33,512 nucleotides of DNA from JAHRAH01 sp051009015 (GCA_051009015.1 JBPCWZ010000060.1:1-33512), one strand, 5' to 3'; shown: positions 1 through 8,297, numbered from the stretch's first letter. The notes: generated from the letters alone by a model not told the origin. Numbers and translations are program-made.

Positions 1-1
1 C

Positions 2-196
2 GGCGCGGTTTATCTTGACACATACCGCTTTGGCGTAATGCCGTATATCAACGACGAAACCCGCGTTTTCGCCGGTTTGGATTCCTACGGCAACAAGATA
101 TTCGCTGTTGATGTCAATGCCGAAAACCAGCACAGATTTGGCATAGCCCTCGGCGAAGGATACGCCGTCCAATACGAGTTGCGCGTCCGGTTATAA
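2..196 (+). CDS. C-terminal end of an unidentified protein (5' truncated)
   Basis: An open frame enters from the left edge and ends at TAA 194-196, giving the last 64 residues of a protein. The visible part has no cysteine, no membrane segment and no motif I recognise. It has alternating aromatic and charged residues (YLDTYRFG near the start, then NQHRFGIALGEGYAV, then ELRVRL at the end), which suggests a beta-rich soluble domain. Codon use (many GCC, GGC, CGC) matches the neighbouring genes and the frame is clean to the stop, so I consider it coding. It is followed by a palindromic element and a plus-strand terminator at 423-443. Function cannot be assigned without the upstream sequence. Confidence 0.6.
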   Translation, partial: GAVYLDTYRFGVMPYINDETRVFAGLDSYGNKIFAVDVNAENQHRFGIALGEGYAVQYELRVRL

Positions 197-207
197 CAAC
201 CAATTAC

Positions 208-388
208 CGTCATTCCCGCGAAAGCGGGAATCCAAACGCGCCCGCAAGGGCGCCCCTTCGGGGCTTTAATTATGAGTGCGCTTCGCGCCCTCAGGGTTTG
301 CCATTTGCGGCGGCAAAGCCGCCGTTTGCGCTTTCGCGCAAATGGACAAATGGCAAGGGTTTGGATTCCCGCTTTCGCGGGAATGACG
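208..388. repeat. Nested palindromic (REP/BIME- or MITE-like) element
   Basis: Positions 208-237 and 359-388 form a perfect 30-bp inverted repeat. Each arm is itself a hairpin with an 8-bp stem (attcccgc/gcgggaat) and a 4-nt loop (gaaa on the left, tttc on the right). Inside lies a second inverted pair, ttgccatttg at 298-307 with caaatggcaa at 347-356. Several small hairpins follow the same pattern: gcccc-ttcg-gggc at 252-264, ggcggc-aaa-gccgcc near 309-323, and tttgcg/cgcaaa near 325-342. A partial third copy (gcgggaatgacgg) follows at about 394-406. There is no room for a transposase. The layout resembles short intergenic palindromic repeats that are dispersed in many proteobacterial genomes; that it is multicopy here is inference. 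Confidence 0.75.
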
Positions 389-422
389 AGGGGGCGGGAA
401 TGACGGTATTATAGCCCTGTAA

Positions 423-443
423 GGGCGTCCCGCCCGTTTTTTT
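423..443 (+). terminator. Rho-independent terminator-like hairpin
   Basis: Stem gggcg (423-427) pairs with cgccc (431-435) around a 3-nt loop, followed by G and a run of seven T (437-443). An overlapping alternative hairpin, gccct/agggc at 414-426, shares the agggc segment. The T tract is on the plus strand, so it would stop transcription of the truncated gene ending at 196 before it runs into the oppositely oriented ABC operon. Confidence 0.5.
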
Positions 444-444
444 G

Positions 445-1125
445 TTATCCAAAGCCGCCGCTTAGTTTGCCGTTTTGGAGATGCCATTGGCGGGTGGTTT
501 GGATGGTGTCGGTGAAGGGGGGATGTCCCGCTGTGATGATTGTTGCGTTTTGCCCGCGCAGTTGTATTAGCATCTTTGCCGTGCGCTTTGTGCTTTCGGC
601 GTCCAAATGCGCCGCCGGTTCGTCCAGTAAATACAACCTCGGTTGCAAAGCGCGGATTCTTGCCAATGCCGTGCGGCGTTGTTCGCCGCCGGATAACTTG
701 TCGGCGCGCATGTCGGCAAGATGAAAAACGCCCGCCCATTGCATCGCCTCAACCGCCCGCTCCGCCCGCATTTGCGGCTTTGTCGCCATCCGCCGCAAGC
801 CGTATTCAACATTGGCGCGCACGCTGGCGGCAAAAAGATGCGGCGTTTGATGCAAATACGACACCATCGGCGCGCCGCGCGGATAGGGGGTTTTGCCGTC
901 AAACAACAACCGCCGCGCGCCGTCCGGCGGCAGCAAACCCGCCAGAATTTTAAGCAGCGTTGTTTTGCCGCTGCCGTTCTCTCCCGTCAGCGCTATGCTG
1001 TCGCCCTCTGTTATTGTCAGTTCGCCGATATCCAAAACGGCGCGCCCGCCGTAGGATTTTGTTATCCCCCCGGCATGCACAAGTTGCGCTTTTTTTTCGC
1101 CGCTCACCGGTTTCCCTGCACCCAC
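445..1125 (-). CDS. tupC: Tungstate-type ABC transporter ATP-binding protein (TupC-like)
   Basis: Predicted cytoplasmic ATPase of an oxyanion importer. It has the full ABC set: Walker A GENGSGKT (residues 48-55), Q-loop Gln93, signature LSGGE (144-148), Walker B ending LLDEP (166-170) and H-loop His201. At 226 residues it is only an ABC domain, without the C-terminal TOBE regulatory domain found in ModC-type ATPases, which fits TupC. It is the last gene of a minus-strand operon; its ATG (1123-1125) lies 22 nt inside the end of the permease gene, suggesting translational coupling. The ABC ATPase call is certain. Tungstate as substrate is inferred from the binding protein upstream; molybdate cannot be excluded. 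Confidence 0.85.
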   Translation of the reverse strand: MGAGKPVSGEKKAQLVHAGGITKSYGGRAVLDIGELTITEGDSIALTGENGSGKTTLLKILAGLLPPDGARRLLFDGKTPYPRGAPMVSYLHQTPHLFAASVRANVEYGLRRMATKPQMRAERAVEAMQWAGVFHLADMRADKLSGGEQRRTALARIRALQPRLYLLDEPAAHLDAESTKRTAKMLIQLRGQNATIITAGHPPFTDTIQTTRQWHLQNGKLSGGFG

Positions 1126-1793
1126 GACAATAGCGCCGATGCCGCCAGCGCCAAAAAAACCAAAACCATCCCCAGCGCAATGCCCTCGGCAAACTTTCCC
1201 GCCCCCGTTTCCAATGCTATCGCCGTTGTGATATTGCGCGTGTAATGGGCGATATTGCCGCCGACCATCAGCGCGCAGCCGACTTCGGATATCGCCCGCC
1301 CGAAGCCCGTCAGCAATGCCGCGATAATGCCAAAGCGCGCTTCCGCCATTTCGGTCAGCGCCGCCCGCAGTTTGGATGCGCCGAGGGTTTGCGCCGTTTC
1401 GCCGATGCGGTTGTCGTTTTTTTGCAGCGCGGCAAGGGCGAAAACCGTCAGCACCGGAAAAACAATTAACGCCTGCCCTATCGCCATCGCCGCCGGCGTA
1501 AAAAGCAAATCAAAAGCGCCCAAAATGCCGCGCCGCGAAAGAAGCAAATACAATATCAACCCGATGGCGACGGTCGGAAAAGACAACAAACTTTGCAAAA
1601 CCGCCAGCACAACCCGCCGCCCGAAAAATGCGCGATTGGCAAGAAAATATGCCGCCGCCAGCGCCGGAGGAGCCGCCGCCAGCAAAGCGGCAAAAGCGAC
1701 AAAAAGCGACACGCCGATTATCTGCCACAAACCGGGGTCGCCGGAAAATAACAAATGCACCGCCAGCGCAAACGCCGATGCGGGCTCGGTCAT
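1104..1793 (-). CDS. tupB: Tungstate-type ABC transporter permease (TupB-like)
   Basis: Inner-membrane permease of 229 residues with about five or six hydrophobic segments. It carries a conserved cytoplasmic loop of the binding-protein-dependent permease type (GETAQTLGASKLRA, then ALLTGFGRAISEVG), where the ATPase docks. The frame stays open far upstream, but I place the start at ATG 1791-1793. That start overlaps the TGA of the binding-protein gene in a classic 4-nt junction, the protein then begins just before the first hydrophobic segment, and the extra upstream residues are arginine- and histidine-rich shadow sequence. Order A-B-C and size match TupABC. Substrate assignment rests on the partner gene. 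Confidence 0.85.
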   Translation of the reverse strand: MTEPASAFALAVHLLFSGDPGLWQIIGVSLFVAFAALLAAAPPALAAAYFLANRAFFGRRVVLAVLQSLLSFPTVAIGLILYLLLSRRGILGAFDLLFTPAAMAIGQALIVFPVLTVFALAALQKNDNRIGETAQTLGASKLRAALTEMAEARFGIIAALLTGFGRAISEVGCALMVGGNIAHYTRNITTAIALETGAGKFAEGIALGMVLVFLALAASALLSWVQGNR

Positions 1794-2632
1794 TGCCTGT
1801 TTTCCCGCACCGGCGAAAACAAACGCTCGCCAAACTTTTGATGCGCGGCGATAATCCCTTGCGCCCGCGGCGATAGCAGCCACTTGCCAAAACGCCGCGC
1901 CAGTGCGGTGTTTGTTTGCGGATGGCGCGCGGGGTTGATGATGATAATGCTGTATTCGTTTTTGAGCGGGGGGTTGTCGGTTGTTATGATGCGCAGGTCT
2001 GTTTTGTCGCGCAGTGCCGCGAAAGTCGCCGAGTCGCTGAGAATGTAGGCGCGCAGTTGGTCCGCCATCAGCAAAGCCCGCCCCATTCCCGCGCCCGCGC
2101 GAATGCGCCATTTGCCGTTTATGTCCGCCGCTTGGCTTTGCCGCCATAACTGCATTTCTTTTTTGTGCGTGCCGGAATCATCGCCGCGCGAGATGAAAGG
2201 CGCGCGTTTTGTTGCGATAATCTTCATCGCTTCGGCGATGCCGCCCGCTTGTTTGACGGCGGCGGGGTCGTTTGGCGGTCCCGCCAAAACAAAGGCGTTA
2301 TGCATTATCGTTTGCCTGCCGATGCCGTGCCCGTCTTTGACATATTGCTCCTCGCTTTCGGGCGCATGCACCAAAAGCATGTCAACATCGCCTTGCTCGC
2401 CGAGTTTCAATGCCTTGCCGGTACCGGCGACGACGACATGCACGCGGCATTCGCACTCTTTCTCAAAAGCCGGAATGAGCGATTCCAACAGCCCGGCATT
2501 ATGCACGGAAGTTGTCGCCGCGATGCGGAGGGTGTTGTTGTCGGCGGCGAAGAAAACGGCAAAGGCGATTGCCGCTATCATTACGGCGGCGGCGATGGTT
2601 TTGGCGGCGGTTTTTATTATCATGCGCGGCAT
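1790..2632 (-). CDS. tupA: Tungstate-type ABC transporter substrate-binding protein (TupA-like)
   Basis: Predicted periplasmic oxyanion-binding protein of 280 residues. An N-terminal hydrophobic stretch (about residues 6-29) acts as signal peptide or anchor; no lipobox is visible. Hallmarks of the TupA family are TTSVHNAGLL (40-49) soon after the leader and SRGDDSGTHKKE in the middle, the latter being characteristic of tungstate-binding proteins. The start is at ATG 2630-2632, which puts the charged N-terminus right before the hydrophobic segment; a second ATG lies at 2623. It is the first gene of the tupABC operon and is divergent from the ada-like gene at 2707. With mobA at 13184 it points to use of Mo/W cofactor enzymes. 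A tungstate-versus-molybdate choice would need binding data. Confidence 0.85.
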   Translation of the reverse strand: MPRMIIKTAAKTIAAAVMIAAIAFAVFFAADNNTLRIAATTSVHNAGLLESLIPAFEKECECRVHVVVAGTGKALKLGEQGDVDMLLVHAPESEEQYVKDGHGIGRQTIMHNAFVLAGPPNDPAAVKQAGGIAEAMKIIATKRAPFISRGDDSGTHKKEMQLWRQSQAADINGKWRIRAGAGMGRALLMADQLRAYILSDSATFAALRDKTDLRIITTDNPPLKNEYSIIIINPARHPQTNTALARRFGKWLLSPRAQGIIAAHQKFGERLFSPVRENRQ

Positions 2633-2706
2633 AAAATAATTGTAGCAGTTAACTATCGCAAGAAACGGATTGCAAAGGCGGGGCGAAGTTTGCGACAATT
2701 GCACCG

Positions 2707-3576
2707 ATGACAACCTGCACCTACGATAAGACCGACCAAAAGATGGCAGCCGCCATCCGCCGCCTGCAAAGCGGCGCGCCCGCCGCGCTCGCCGATGCGG
2801 CAAAAGCGGTGCAGATGTCGCCGGGGCATTTTCAGCGGCAGTTTAAGCGGTGGGTCGGCATATCGCCGAAGCAGTTTGCCGCCGCCTTGACATTGGCGCA
2901 AGTCAAAAAGCGCCTTGCCGCCGGAGAGAGCATTTTGGCGGCGGCGTGGGATGCCGGGCTGTCGGGCGGCGGGCGGGCGCATGATTTGTTTGTCGGCTTT
3001 GAGGGGGCGACTCCCGGTGCTTTTTGCCGCCGGGGGGAGGGTTTGTCTTTTTGGTTTGGCAATGCGCACACTTTTCTGGGCGCGGTTTTTGTCGCCGGGA
3101 CGGAGCGCGGCATAAGTTTGTTGCGCTTTGCCGATGACGCAAAAAGCACGGAAGATAATGCCGCCGCCTTTCGCGCCGAGTTGGCAAAAAGATGGCCCTT
3201 GGCGCAAATGCGCGCCGACAACAAAAGCGCCAAAAAAATCGCCGCATTGATGTTTGCCGATGACAACAATGACGGCAACAAAATACCGCTGGCGGTTTCC
3301 GGCACTAACTTTCAGGTCAATGTCTGGCGGGCGCTTTTGGCGATTCCGCCCGGCTGCGTTGCCGGTTATGGCGCTTTGGCGCGGGTGATAGGTTGCCAAA
3401 AAGCGGCGCGCGCGGTCGGGCGGGCGGCGGCGGCAAATCCGGTTGCGGTGTTGATTCCGTGTCATCGCCTTTTGGCGTCAAACGGCGCGATTAATGAAAG
3501 AATAAGCGGTTATGAATGGGGCGTGGCGCGCAAGCGGGTGCTTTTGGCGCGCGAGTTTTCGGGCGGCGGGGGTTGA
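2707..3576 (+). CDS. Ada-like AraC-type regulator fused to O6-methylguanine-DNA methyltransferase
   Basis: DNA-alkylation repair protein of 289 residues with two recognisable parts. The N-terminal region (about 13-105) resembles an AraC-type helix-turn-helix (MSPGHFQRQFKRWVGISPKQF). The C-terminal region is a methylguanine-DNA methyltransferase with acceptor motif IPCHR, the catalytic cysteine being Cys252, preceded by the family segments NFQVNVWRAL and IPPGCVAGYGALA. E. coli Ada (354 aa) also has an N-terminal zinc domain whose cysteine takes methyl groups from phosphotriesters and switches the protein into an activator. That domain is absent here. The protein can therefore be expected to repair O6-methylguanine, while how or whether it senses damage as a regulator is unclear. 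It lies 3 nt upstream of the EamA permease gene. Confidence 0.9.
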   Translation: MTTCTYDKTDQKMAAAIRRLQSGAPAALADAAKAVQMSPGHFQRQFKRWVGISPKQFAAALTLAQVKKRLAAGESILAAAWDAGLSGGGRAHDLFVGFEGATPGAFCRRGEGLSFWFGNAHTFLGAVFVAGTERGISLLRFADDAKSTEDNAAAFRAELAKRWPLAQMRADNKSAKKIAALMFADDNNDGNKIPLAVSGTNFQVNVWRALLAIPPGCVAGYGALARVIGCQKAARAVGRAAAANPVAVLIPCHRLLASNGAINERISGYEWGVARKRVLLAREFSGGGG

Positions 3577-3579
3577 CGG

Positions 3580-4515
3580 ATGAATACCGCCGATTGGTTG
3601 CGCTTGTCCGCCTTGTCTTTGTTGTGGGGGACTTCGTTTTTTTTCGTGGAAGTTGCGCTGGGCGCGGCTATGCCGTTTGCGATATCGTGGGGGCGCGTGT
3701 CGCTTGCCGCCGTCTTTTTGTTGTTGTGGCATTGGCGGCGGTTGTCGTCTATTGTCTTGCGCTGGCGTTATTATATTGTGCTGGCGTTTTTCAGTAATGC
3801 CTTGCCGTTTTCGTGTTTTGCCTGGGGGCAGCAGTTTATCAACAGCGGAATGGCAGGCGTTTTGAACTCCACAACTCCGCTTTTTGCCATTGTATTGGTG
3901 CGCTTGGCGACCGGCAAACGCCGCCGCCCTCTTACATGGTTTGGCGTTTTTTGCGGCTTTTTCGGCGCGGCGCTTTTGCTTTTGCCCGGCAGCGGCGGCG
4001 GCATTGGCGGCATTAGCGCCACCGCCGGTGCTGTCGCTTGTCTGGTGGCGGCGGCTTCTTACAGCATCGGCGCGTATTGGGGGAATAAGTGGGTGCGCGA
4101 AAACGCCCCGTCCGAAAATGCCTGCGGGATGTTGTTGTTTGCGTCATTGTTGTTATTGCCGGTTGTCGTCTTTGGCGGTTTTTTGCAGGACGGCGCGACA
4201 TGGACGGCGGCGGGCGCGGAAAATGCGGCGAAGGCGTTTTATCCGCTGCCGATGCTGGGTTTAATCGGCGTGGGAGTGCTTGGGACTTTGTTCGCGTATT
4301 CGTTGTATTTTCGTTTGCTGGCAAATGTCGGCGCGGTTAATACCGTGCTGGTGACTTTTTTGATACCGCCGATATCGGCATTGCTCGGCGCGGCTTTTTT
4401 GGACGAAGTGCTGACGCCGACATTTTTCGCCGGTGCGGCGTTTATCTTATTCGGTTTGGCTGCCGTGGATGGGCGGTTGTTTGATATGGCGCGGGCGCGG
4501 TTGTTTGGCGGATGA
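3580..4515 (+). CDS. EamA-family (drug/metabolite transporter superfamily) permease
   Basis: Integral inner-membrane protein of 311 residues with about ten hydrophobic segments arranged as two EamA repeats. The first repeat starts with LSLLWGTSFFFVEVAL. The family-type loop SGMAGVLNSTTPLFA closes the first half, and NTVLVTFLIPPISALLG with a following LDE motif closes the second. Members export metabolites, amino acids or drugs; substrate cannot be predicted from sequence. ATG 3580 follows the ada-like stop by 3 nt, with a purine-rich gcgggggttgacgg ribosome-binding stretch in the end of ada, so the two are probably co-transcribed. It ends 85 nt before the ileS start. Confidence 0.85.
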   Translation: MNTADWLRLSALSLLWGTSFFFVEVALGAAMPFAISWGRVSLAAVFLLLWHWRRLSSIVLRWRYYIVLAFFSNALPFSCFAWGQQFINSGMAGVLNSTTPLFAIVLVRLATGKRRRPLTWFGVFCGFFGAALLLLPGSGGGIGGISATAGAVACLVAAASYSIGAYWGNKWVRENAPSENACGMLLFASLLLLPVVVFGGFLQDGATWTAAGAENAAKAFYPLPMLGLIGVGVLGTLFAYSLYFRLLANVGAVNTVLVTFLIPPISALLGAAFLDEVLTPTFFAGAAFILFGLAAVDGRLFDMARARLFGG

Positions 4516-4600
4516 GGGAGAAGGCGAAAAGGCGTGGTTTGATAAATTTGTTTTTGCGCCGCAAAAGGCGGATAATAACGCGCTTGACGGGGAATATGCT

Positions 4601-7417
4601 GTGACTCTTAATCTTTTGAAAACGCCCTTTCCGATGCGCGGCGACCTCGCAAAGCGCGAGCCGGAAATGCTTGACTTGTGGCACAAGACGCGGCTATACC
4701 AACGCATACGGCGGGAATGCCGGGGGCGGCGGAAGTTTGTTTTGCACGATGGCCCGCCTTATGCCAATGGCAAATTGCACATGGGGCATGCCGTCAATAA
4801 AATACTAAAAGACATTGTCGTGCGCAGCAAGACACTCGCCGGTTTTGACGCGCCCTATCTGCCCGGCTGGGATTGCCACGGGTTGCCGATTGAACATCAG
4901 GTGGAAAAATCCGGCGGCGACCGCAAAAACCCCGGCGCATTCCGCAAACAATGCCGCGCCTTTGCCGAAACGCAAATCGCATTGCAGCGCGAAGGGTTTA
5001 TGCGCATGGGCGTTATGGGCGAATGGGACTCCCCTTACAAAACAATGGCGCCGCAAACCGAAGCGGGAATTATCCGCGCACTCGCCGAAATATATCAACG
5101 CGGATTAATCACCCGGCGGCAAAAGCCGGTGCTTTGGTGTACAAACTGCGCATCCGCACTTGCCGAAGCGGAAGTGGAATATGAAGAGCGCAACTCGGAT
5201 GCCATTGATGTTTTTTTTGCCGCCGAAGATTGCGCGGCGGCTGCCAAAGTTTTCGGCATCAGTAATAGCGATAACAATAGCGGTAATATCGGCGCGGCGA
5301 TTTGGACAACAACCGCATGGACACTGCCGGCAAACCGCGCCATCTGCGCGCATCCGCAAATGGAATATGCATTGATGGAAGTTAGCGGGCGGCGGGTTAT
5401 TGTCGCGGCGGAATTGGCAAAGGCGGCATTAAAACGCTGGGGCGGCGATGATGGCCATTATCGCGAACTCGGGCGCGCGCGCGGTGAACAATTGCAAGGG
5501 CTGGTTTTTCGTCATCCGTTTTACGACCGCCCCTCCCCGCTTTTGTGCGGCGAGCATGTAACCGCCGAAGTCGGCACCGGCTTGGTGCATACCGCGCCCG
5601 CACATGGCGAGGAAGATTTTCACATCGGGCGGCAACATAATATGCCGGTTGATGCGCCGGTTGACGGGCGCGGGTTTTTTATCCCCGACCTTTCGCTTTT
5701 TGGCGGCGATAATATCTGGAAAGCGGTGCCGAAGATTATCGGCGAATTGCAAGAGCGCGGCGCGCTTTTGGCAGCGGAAAAATATCCGCATAGTTATCCT
5801 TTGTGCTGGCGGCACAAATCGCCGGTTATCTTTCGCGCGACATGGCAATGGTTTGTGGCGATGGATAAGCAAAGGCAGGGCGAAGGTGATAATCGCACTT
5901 TGCGCGAGATAGCATTGTCCGCCATTGACGACACGGCGTTTTTTCCGCCGTCCGGTCAAAACCGGTTGCGGATGATGATAGAAAACCGCCCCGATTGGTG
6001 TTTGTCGCGCCAGCGTTTTTGGAATGTTCCGGCGGCTTTTTTCATCAACAAAAAAACCGGCGAAGAACATCCGCACACTGCCGGGTTGATGGAAAAAGCC
6101 GCGGCGATGGTGGAAACCGGCGGCATTGAAGCATGGTATGACGCGGGCATTGGCGATTTTCTGGACGGCGCGGAAGCGGAGGAGTATGAAAAAAGCACCG
6201 ATGCGCTTGATGTCTGGTTTGACTCCGGCGTCAGTCATCGGGCGGTTTTGGATTGGCGCGGCGATGATGACGGGCAGCCGGATATGTATCTGGAAGGGTC
6301 CGACCAGCATCGCGGCTGGTTTCATTCTTCGCTTTTGACCGGCGCGGCGATATTCGGGCGCGCCCCTTACCGGCAGATTCTCACACACGGGTTTGTCGTT
6401 TCCGGCGACGGGCGCAAGATGTCAAAATCTATCGGCAATGTCGTCTCGCCGGATGATGTGATAAAACAAAACGGCGCCGATATTTTGCGCTTGTGGGTAG
6501 CATCATCCGACTACGGCGGCGAGATAGCATCATCGCCGGAGATAACCAAAGGAGTGGTGGAAAAATACCGCCGGTTGCGCAACAGCATTCGCTTTTTGCT
6601 TGCCAACCTTTCGGATTTTGACCCGAATGCCGATGCGCTTGACGCCGGGCAAATGCTTGAGATTGACCGCTATGCCCTGGCGATGACCGAACAATGGCGC
6701 ATGCAGGCGGCGGCGGATTATGCCAAATACGATTTTCATTCGGCGATGAATGCGCTGCAATATTTTTGTTCCCTGCGCCTTGGCAGTTTTTATTTGGACA
6801 TTCTCAAAGACCGCCTTTACACCTGCCCGAAAAACAGCCGCGCGCGGCGTTCGGCGCAAAGCGCGCTTTATCCCATTACCGAAGCGATTGTCAAACTTGC
6901 GGCGCCGGTGCTTTGTTTTACCGCCGACGAAGCATGGCGGGTTTTGCATAACGACGAATCGCAAAGCCCGATGCTGCATACTTTTGCCACACCCCTGCCG
7001 CAACCTTCGGATGCCGATGCATTGCGCGGCAAATGGCAGTTGATTATCAAAGCGCGCGAGCGCGTGTTGCGCGAGTTGGAAAAGGCGCGCGAAGCGGGGA
7101 TGATACGCTCTTCGCTGGAAGCGGAAGTGGATATTGGCAGCGACGGCGAAGAATATGATGCGCTTTTCTCCCTCGGCGATGAGTTGCGTTATGTTTTCAT
7201 CGTCTCCCGTGCGCGCTTGCATCGGGGCGAAAGTGTTGTCAAAGCGGCGGCGTGTAATGCGCCAAAATGCTCCCGCTGCTGGCATCGCGAAGAATCGGTC
7301 GGCGAAGTCAAAGCGCAAAAGGAGCGGGAAGAAAAGGCGGAGGAGAATACGGCGTTATTGTGCGCGCGATGTCTTTTGGCGACGGGTGATGATGACGGCG
7401 GGCGGCGTTTTGTTTAG
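4601..7417 (+). CDS. ileS: Isoleucyl-tRNA synthetase
   Basis: Class I aminoacyl-tRNA synthetase charging tRNA-Ile in the cytoplasm. Evidence: the N-terminal FPMRGDLAKREP, the HIGH signature as HMGH (residues 60-63), PGWDCHGLPIE, the editing-domain threonine-rich segment WTTTAWTLPANRA, the KMSKS loop (606-610), and a C-terminal zinc-binding region with Cys890/Cys893 and a later CARC pair. The frame is open further upstream into the EamA gene. I choose GTG 4601 because ggggaa lies just upstream, the protein then starts exactly where the family starts (TLNLLKTPFPM), and the length becomes 938 aa, the same as the E. coli enzyme. It overlaps lspA by 29 nt, the usual ileS-lspA pairing. Confidence 0.95.
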   Translation: MTLNLLKTPFPMRGDLAKREPEMLDLWHKTRLYQRIRRECRGRRKFVLHDGPPYANGKLHMGHAVNKILKDIVVRSKTLAGFDAPYLPGWDCHGLPIEHQVEKSGGDRKNPGAFRKQCRAFAETQIALQREGFMRMGVMGEWDSPYKTMAPQTEAGIIRALAEIYQRGLITRRQKPVLWCTNCASALAEAEVEYEERNSDAIDVFFAAEDCAAAAKVFGISNSDNNSGNIGAAIWTTTAWTLPANRAICAHPQMEYALMEVSGRRVIVAAELAKAALKRWGGDDGHYRELGRARGEQLQGLVFRHPFYDRPSPLLCGEHVTAEVGTGLVHTAPAHGEEDFHIGRQHNMPVDAPVDGRGFFIPDLSLFGGDNIWKAVPKIIGELQERGALLAAEKYPHSYPLCWRHKSPVIFRATWQWFVAMDKQRQGEGDNRTLREIALSAIDDTAFFPPSGQNRLRMMIENRPDWCLSRQRFWNVPAAFFINKKTGEEHPHTAGLMEKAAAMVETGGIEAWYDAGIGDFLDGAEAEEYEKSTDALDVWFDSGVSHRAVLDWRGDDDGQPDMYLEGSDQHRGWFHSSLLTGAAIFGRAPYRQILTHGFVVSGDGRKMSKSIGNVVSPDDVIKQNGADILRLWVASSDYGGEIASSPEITKGVVEKYRRLRNSIRFLLANLSDFDPNADALDAGQMLEIDRYALAMTEQWRMQAAADYAKYDFHSAMNALQYFCSLRLGSFYLDILKDRLYTCPKNSRARRSAQSALYPITEAIVKLAAPVLCFTADEAWRVLHNDESQSPMLHTFATPLPQPSDADALRGKWQLIIKARERVLRELEKAREAGMIRSSLEAEVDIGSDGEEYDALFSLGDELRYVFIVSRARLHRGESVVKAAACNAPKCSRCWHREESVGEVKAQKEREEKAEENTALLCARCLLATGDDDGGRRFV

Positions 7418-7871
7418 GCGGCTGCTTGTTTTTGCGGCGGTATGCCTGCCGGTTTTTGCCCTTGACCGGCGTGTCAAGAGCATTATTATGACAAAGCCGG
7501 ACGATTGGCAATTGGATGTCAATGATTATTTCACACTGGTCAATGCCCGCAACGACGGCATTGCTTTTGGCTTGTTTGCCGGCGGCGGGCAGTTTGGCGT
7601 TTGGTTTTTTTCGGCTGTTGCATTGTTGCTTTTTGCCACGCTGGTTTTTTGCGCCGCCCGCAGCGAAAGCGCCGTTGAACGGGCTGCGATGGCATTGATG
7701 GCCGGCGGGGCGATTGGCAATGTTTATGACCGTTTGCGCTTTGGTTATGTTGTGGATTTTGCCGATGCGCATTTGGGCGGTTATCATTGGCCTGCTTTTA
7801 ATATCGCCGATGCCGCCATTAGCATCGGCGCATTGTTGTGGATAACTTTGCTTTTTTGGCGCGGCAAGTGA
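7389..7871 (+). CDS. lspA: Lipoprotein signal peptidase (signal peptidase II)
   Basis: Inner-membrane aspartic protease that cleaves signal peptides of diacylated prolipoproteins. It is 160 residues with four hydrophobic segments. Family motifs are present: FTLVNARNDGIAFGLF after the first periplasmic region, GGAIGNVYDRL, YVVDFAD and FNIADAAIS; the last two contain the conserved catalytic aspartates. Two ATGs (7389, 7392) and an in-frame GTG (7386) are possible starts; 7389 is used here. No strong ribosome-binding site is visible, so expression probably depends on coupling to ileS, which it overlaps. A substrate candidate in the window is the BON-domain lipoprotein at 16635. The fkpB and ispH genes that often follow lspA in gammaproteobacteria are not here. 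Confidence 0.95.
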   Translation: MMTAGGVLFRRLLVFAAVCLPVFALDRRVKSIIMTKPDDWQLDVNDYFTLVNARNDGIAFGLFAGGGQFGVWFFSAVALLLFATLVFCAARSESAVERAAMALMAGGAIGNVYDRLRFGYVVDFADAHLGGYHWPAFNIADAAISIGALLWITLLFWRGK

Positions 7872-7886
7872 TAGAATCGGCGGGTT

Positions 7887-8297
7887 ATGAACGAACGCAC
7901 ACTTTCCCTGATAAAACCGGACGCCGTCGGCAAAAACAAGATAGGCGCCATTTACATGCGCTTTGAAGATGCCGGCTTGCGCATTGTCGCCGCCCGAATG
8001 CTGCATCTGAGCGACGAGCGGGCGCGGGCTTTTTATGCCGTGCATAAAGAGCGCCCGTTTTTTGACGGGCTGGTGTCTTTTATGACTTCCGGGCCGATTG
8101 TGGCGCAAGTGCTTGAAGGCGATGACGCCGTGGCAAAAAACCGCACCCTGATGGGCGCGACCGACCCGGCAAAAGCCGCACCCGGCACCATCCGCGCCGA
8201 TTTTGCCGACAATGTTGAAGCCAATGCCGTGCATGGTTCCGACTCTCCCCAAACGGCGCGCGAAGAGATTGCCTTTTTCTTTCCGGATTTGGACTGA
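7887..8297 (+). CDS. ndk: Nucleoside diphosphate kinase
   Basis: Transfers the terminal phosphate from ATP to nucleoside diphosphates through a phosphohistidine. The 136-residue length is typical. The N-terminus ERTLSLIKPDAV and the active-site motif NAVHGSDS, with catalytic His116, are both clear, and the ATDPAKAAPGTIRADF segment is diagnostic. It starts 15 nt after lspA and its TGA shares one base with the ATG of rlmN (TGATG), so the two are likely translationally coupled. The order ndk-rlmN is conserved in gammaproteobacteria. Confidence 0.97.
   Translation: MNERTLSLIKPDAVGKNKIGAIYMRFEDAGLRIVAARMLHLSDERARAFYAVHKERPFFDGLVSFMTSGPIVAQVLEGDDAVAKNRTLMGATDPAKAAPGTIRADFADNVEANAVHGSDSPQTAREEIAFFFPDLD

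Noticed and set aside
1794..2147. N-terminal extension of the tup permease to ATG 2147
   Set aside because: The added 118 residues are basic, non-membrane shadow sequence of tupA. The 4-nt ATGA overlap at 1790-1793 gives the expected permease length.
4433..4600. Upstream start for ileS at 4433 inside the EamA gene
   Set aside because: The extra residues lack similarity to the family and overlap another gene. GTG 4601 with its ggggaa gives the exact family length.
5429..7318. Long minus-strand frames opposite ileS
   Set aside because: Same cause: antisense shadows of a firmly identified synthetase gene, with no recognisable motif or start signal.
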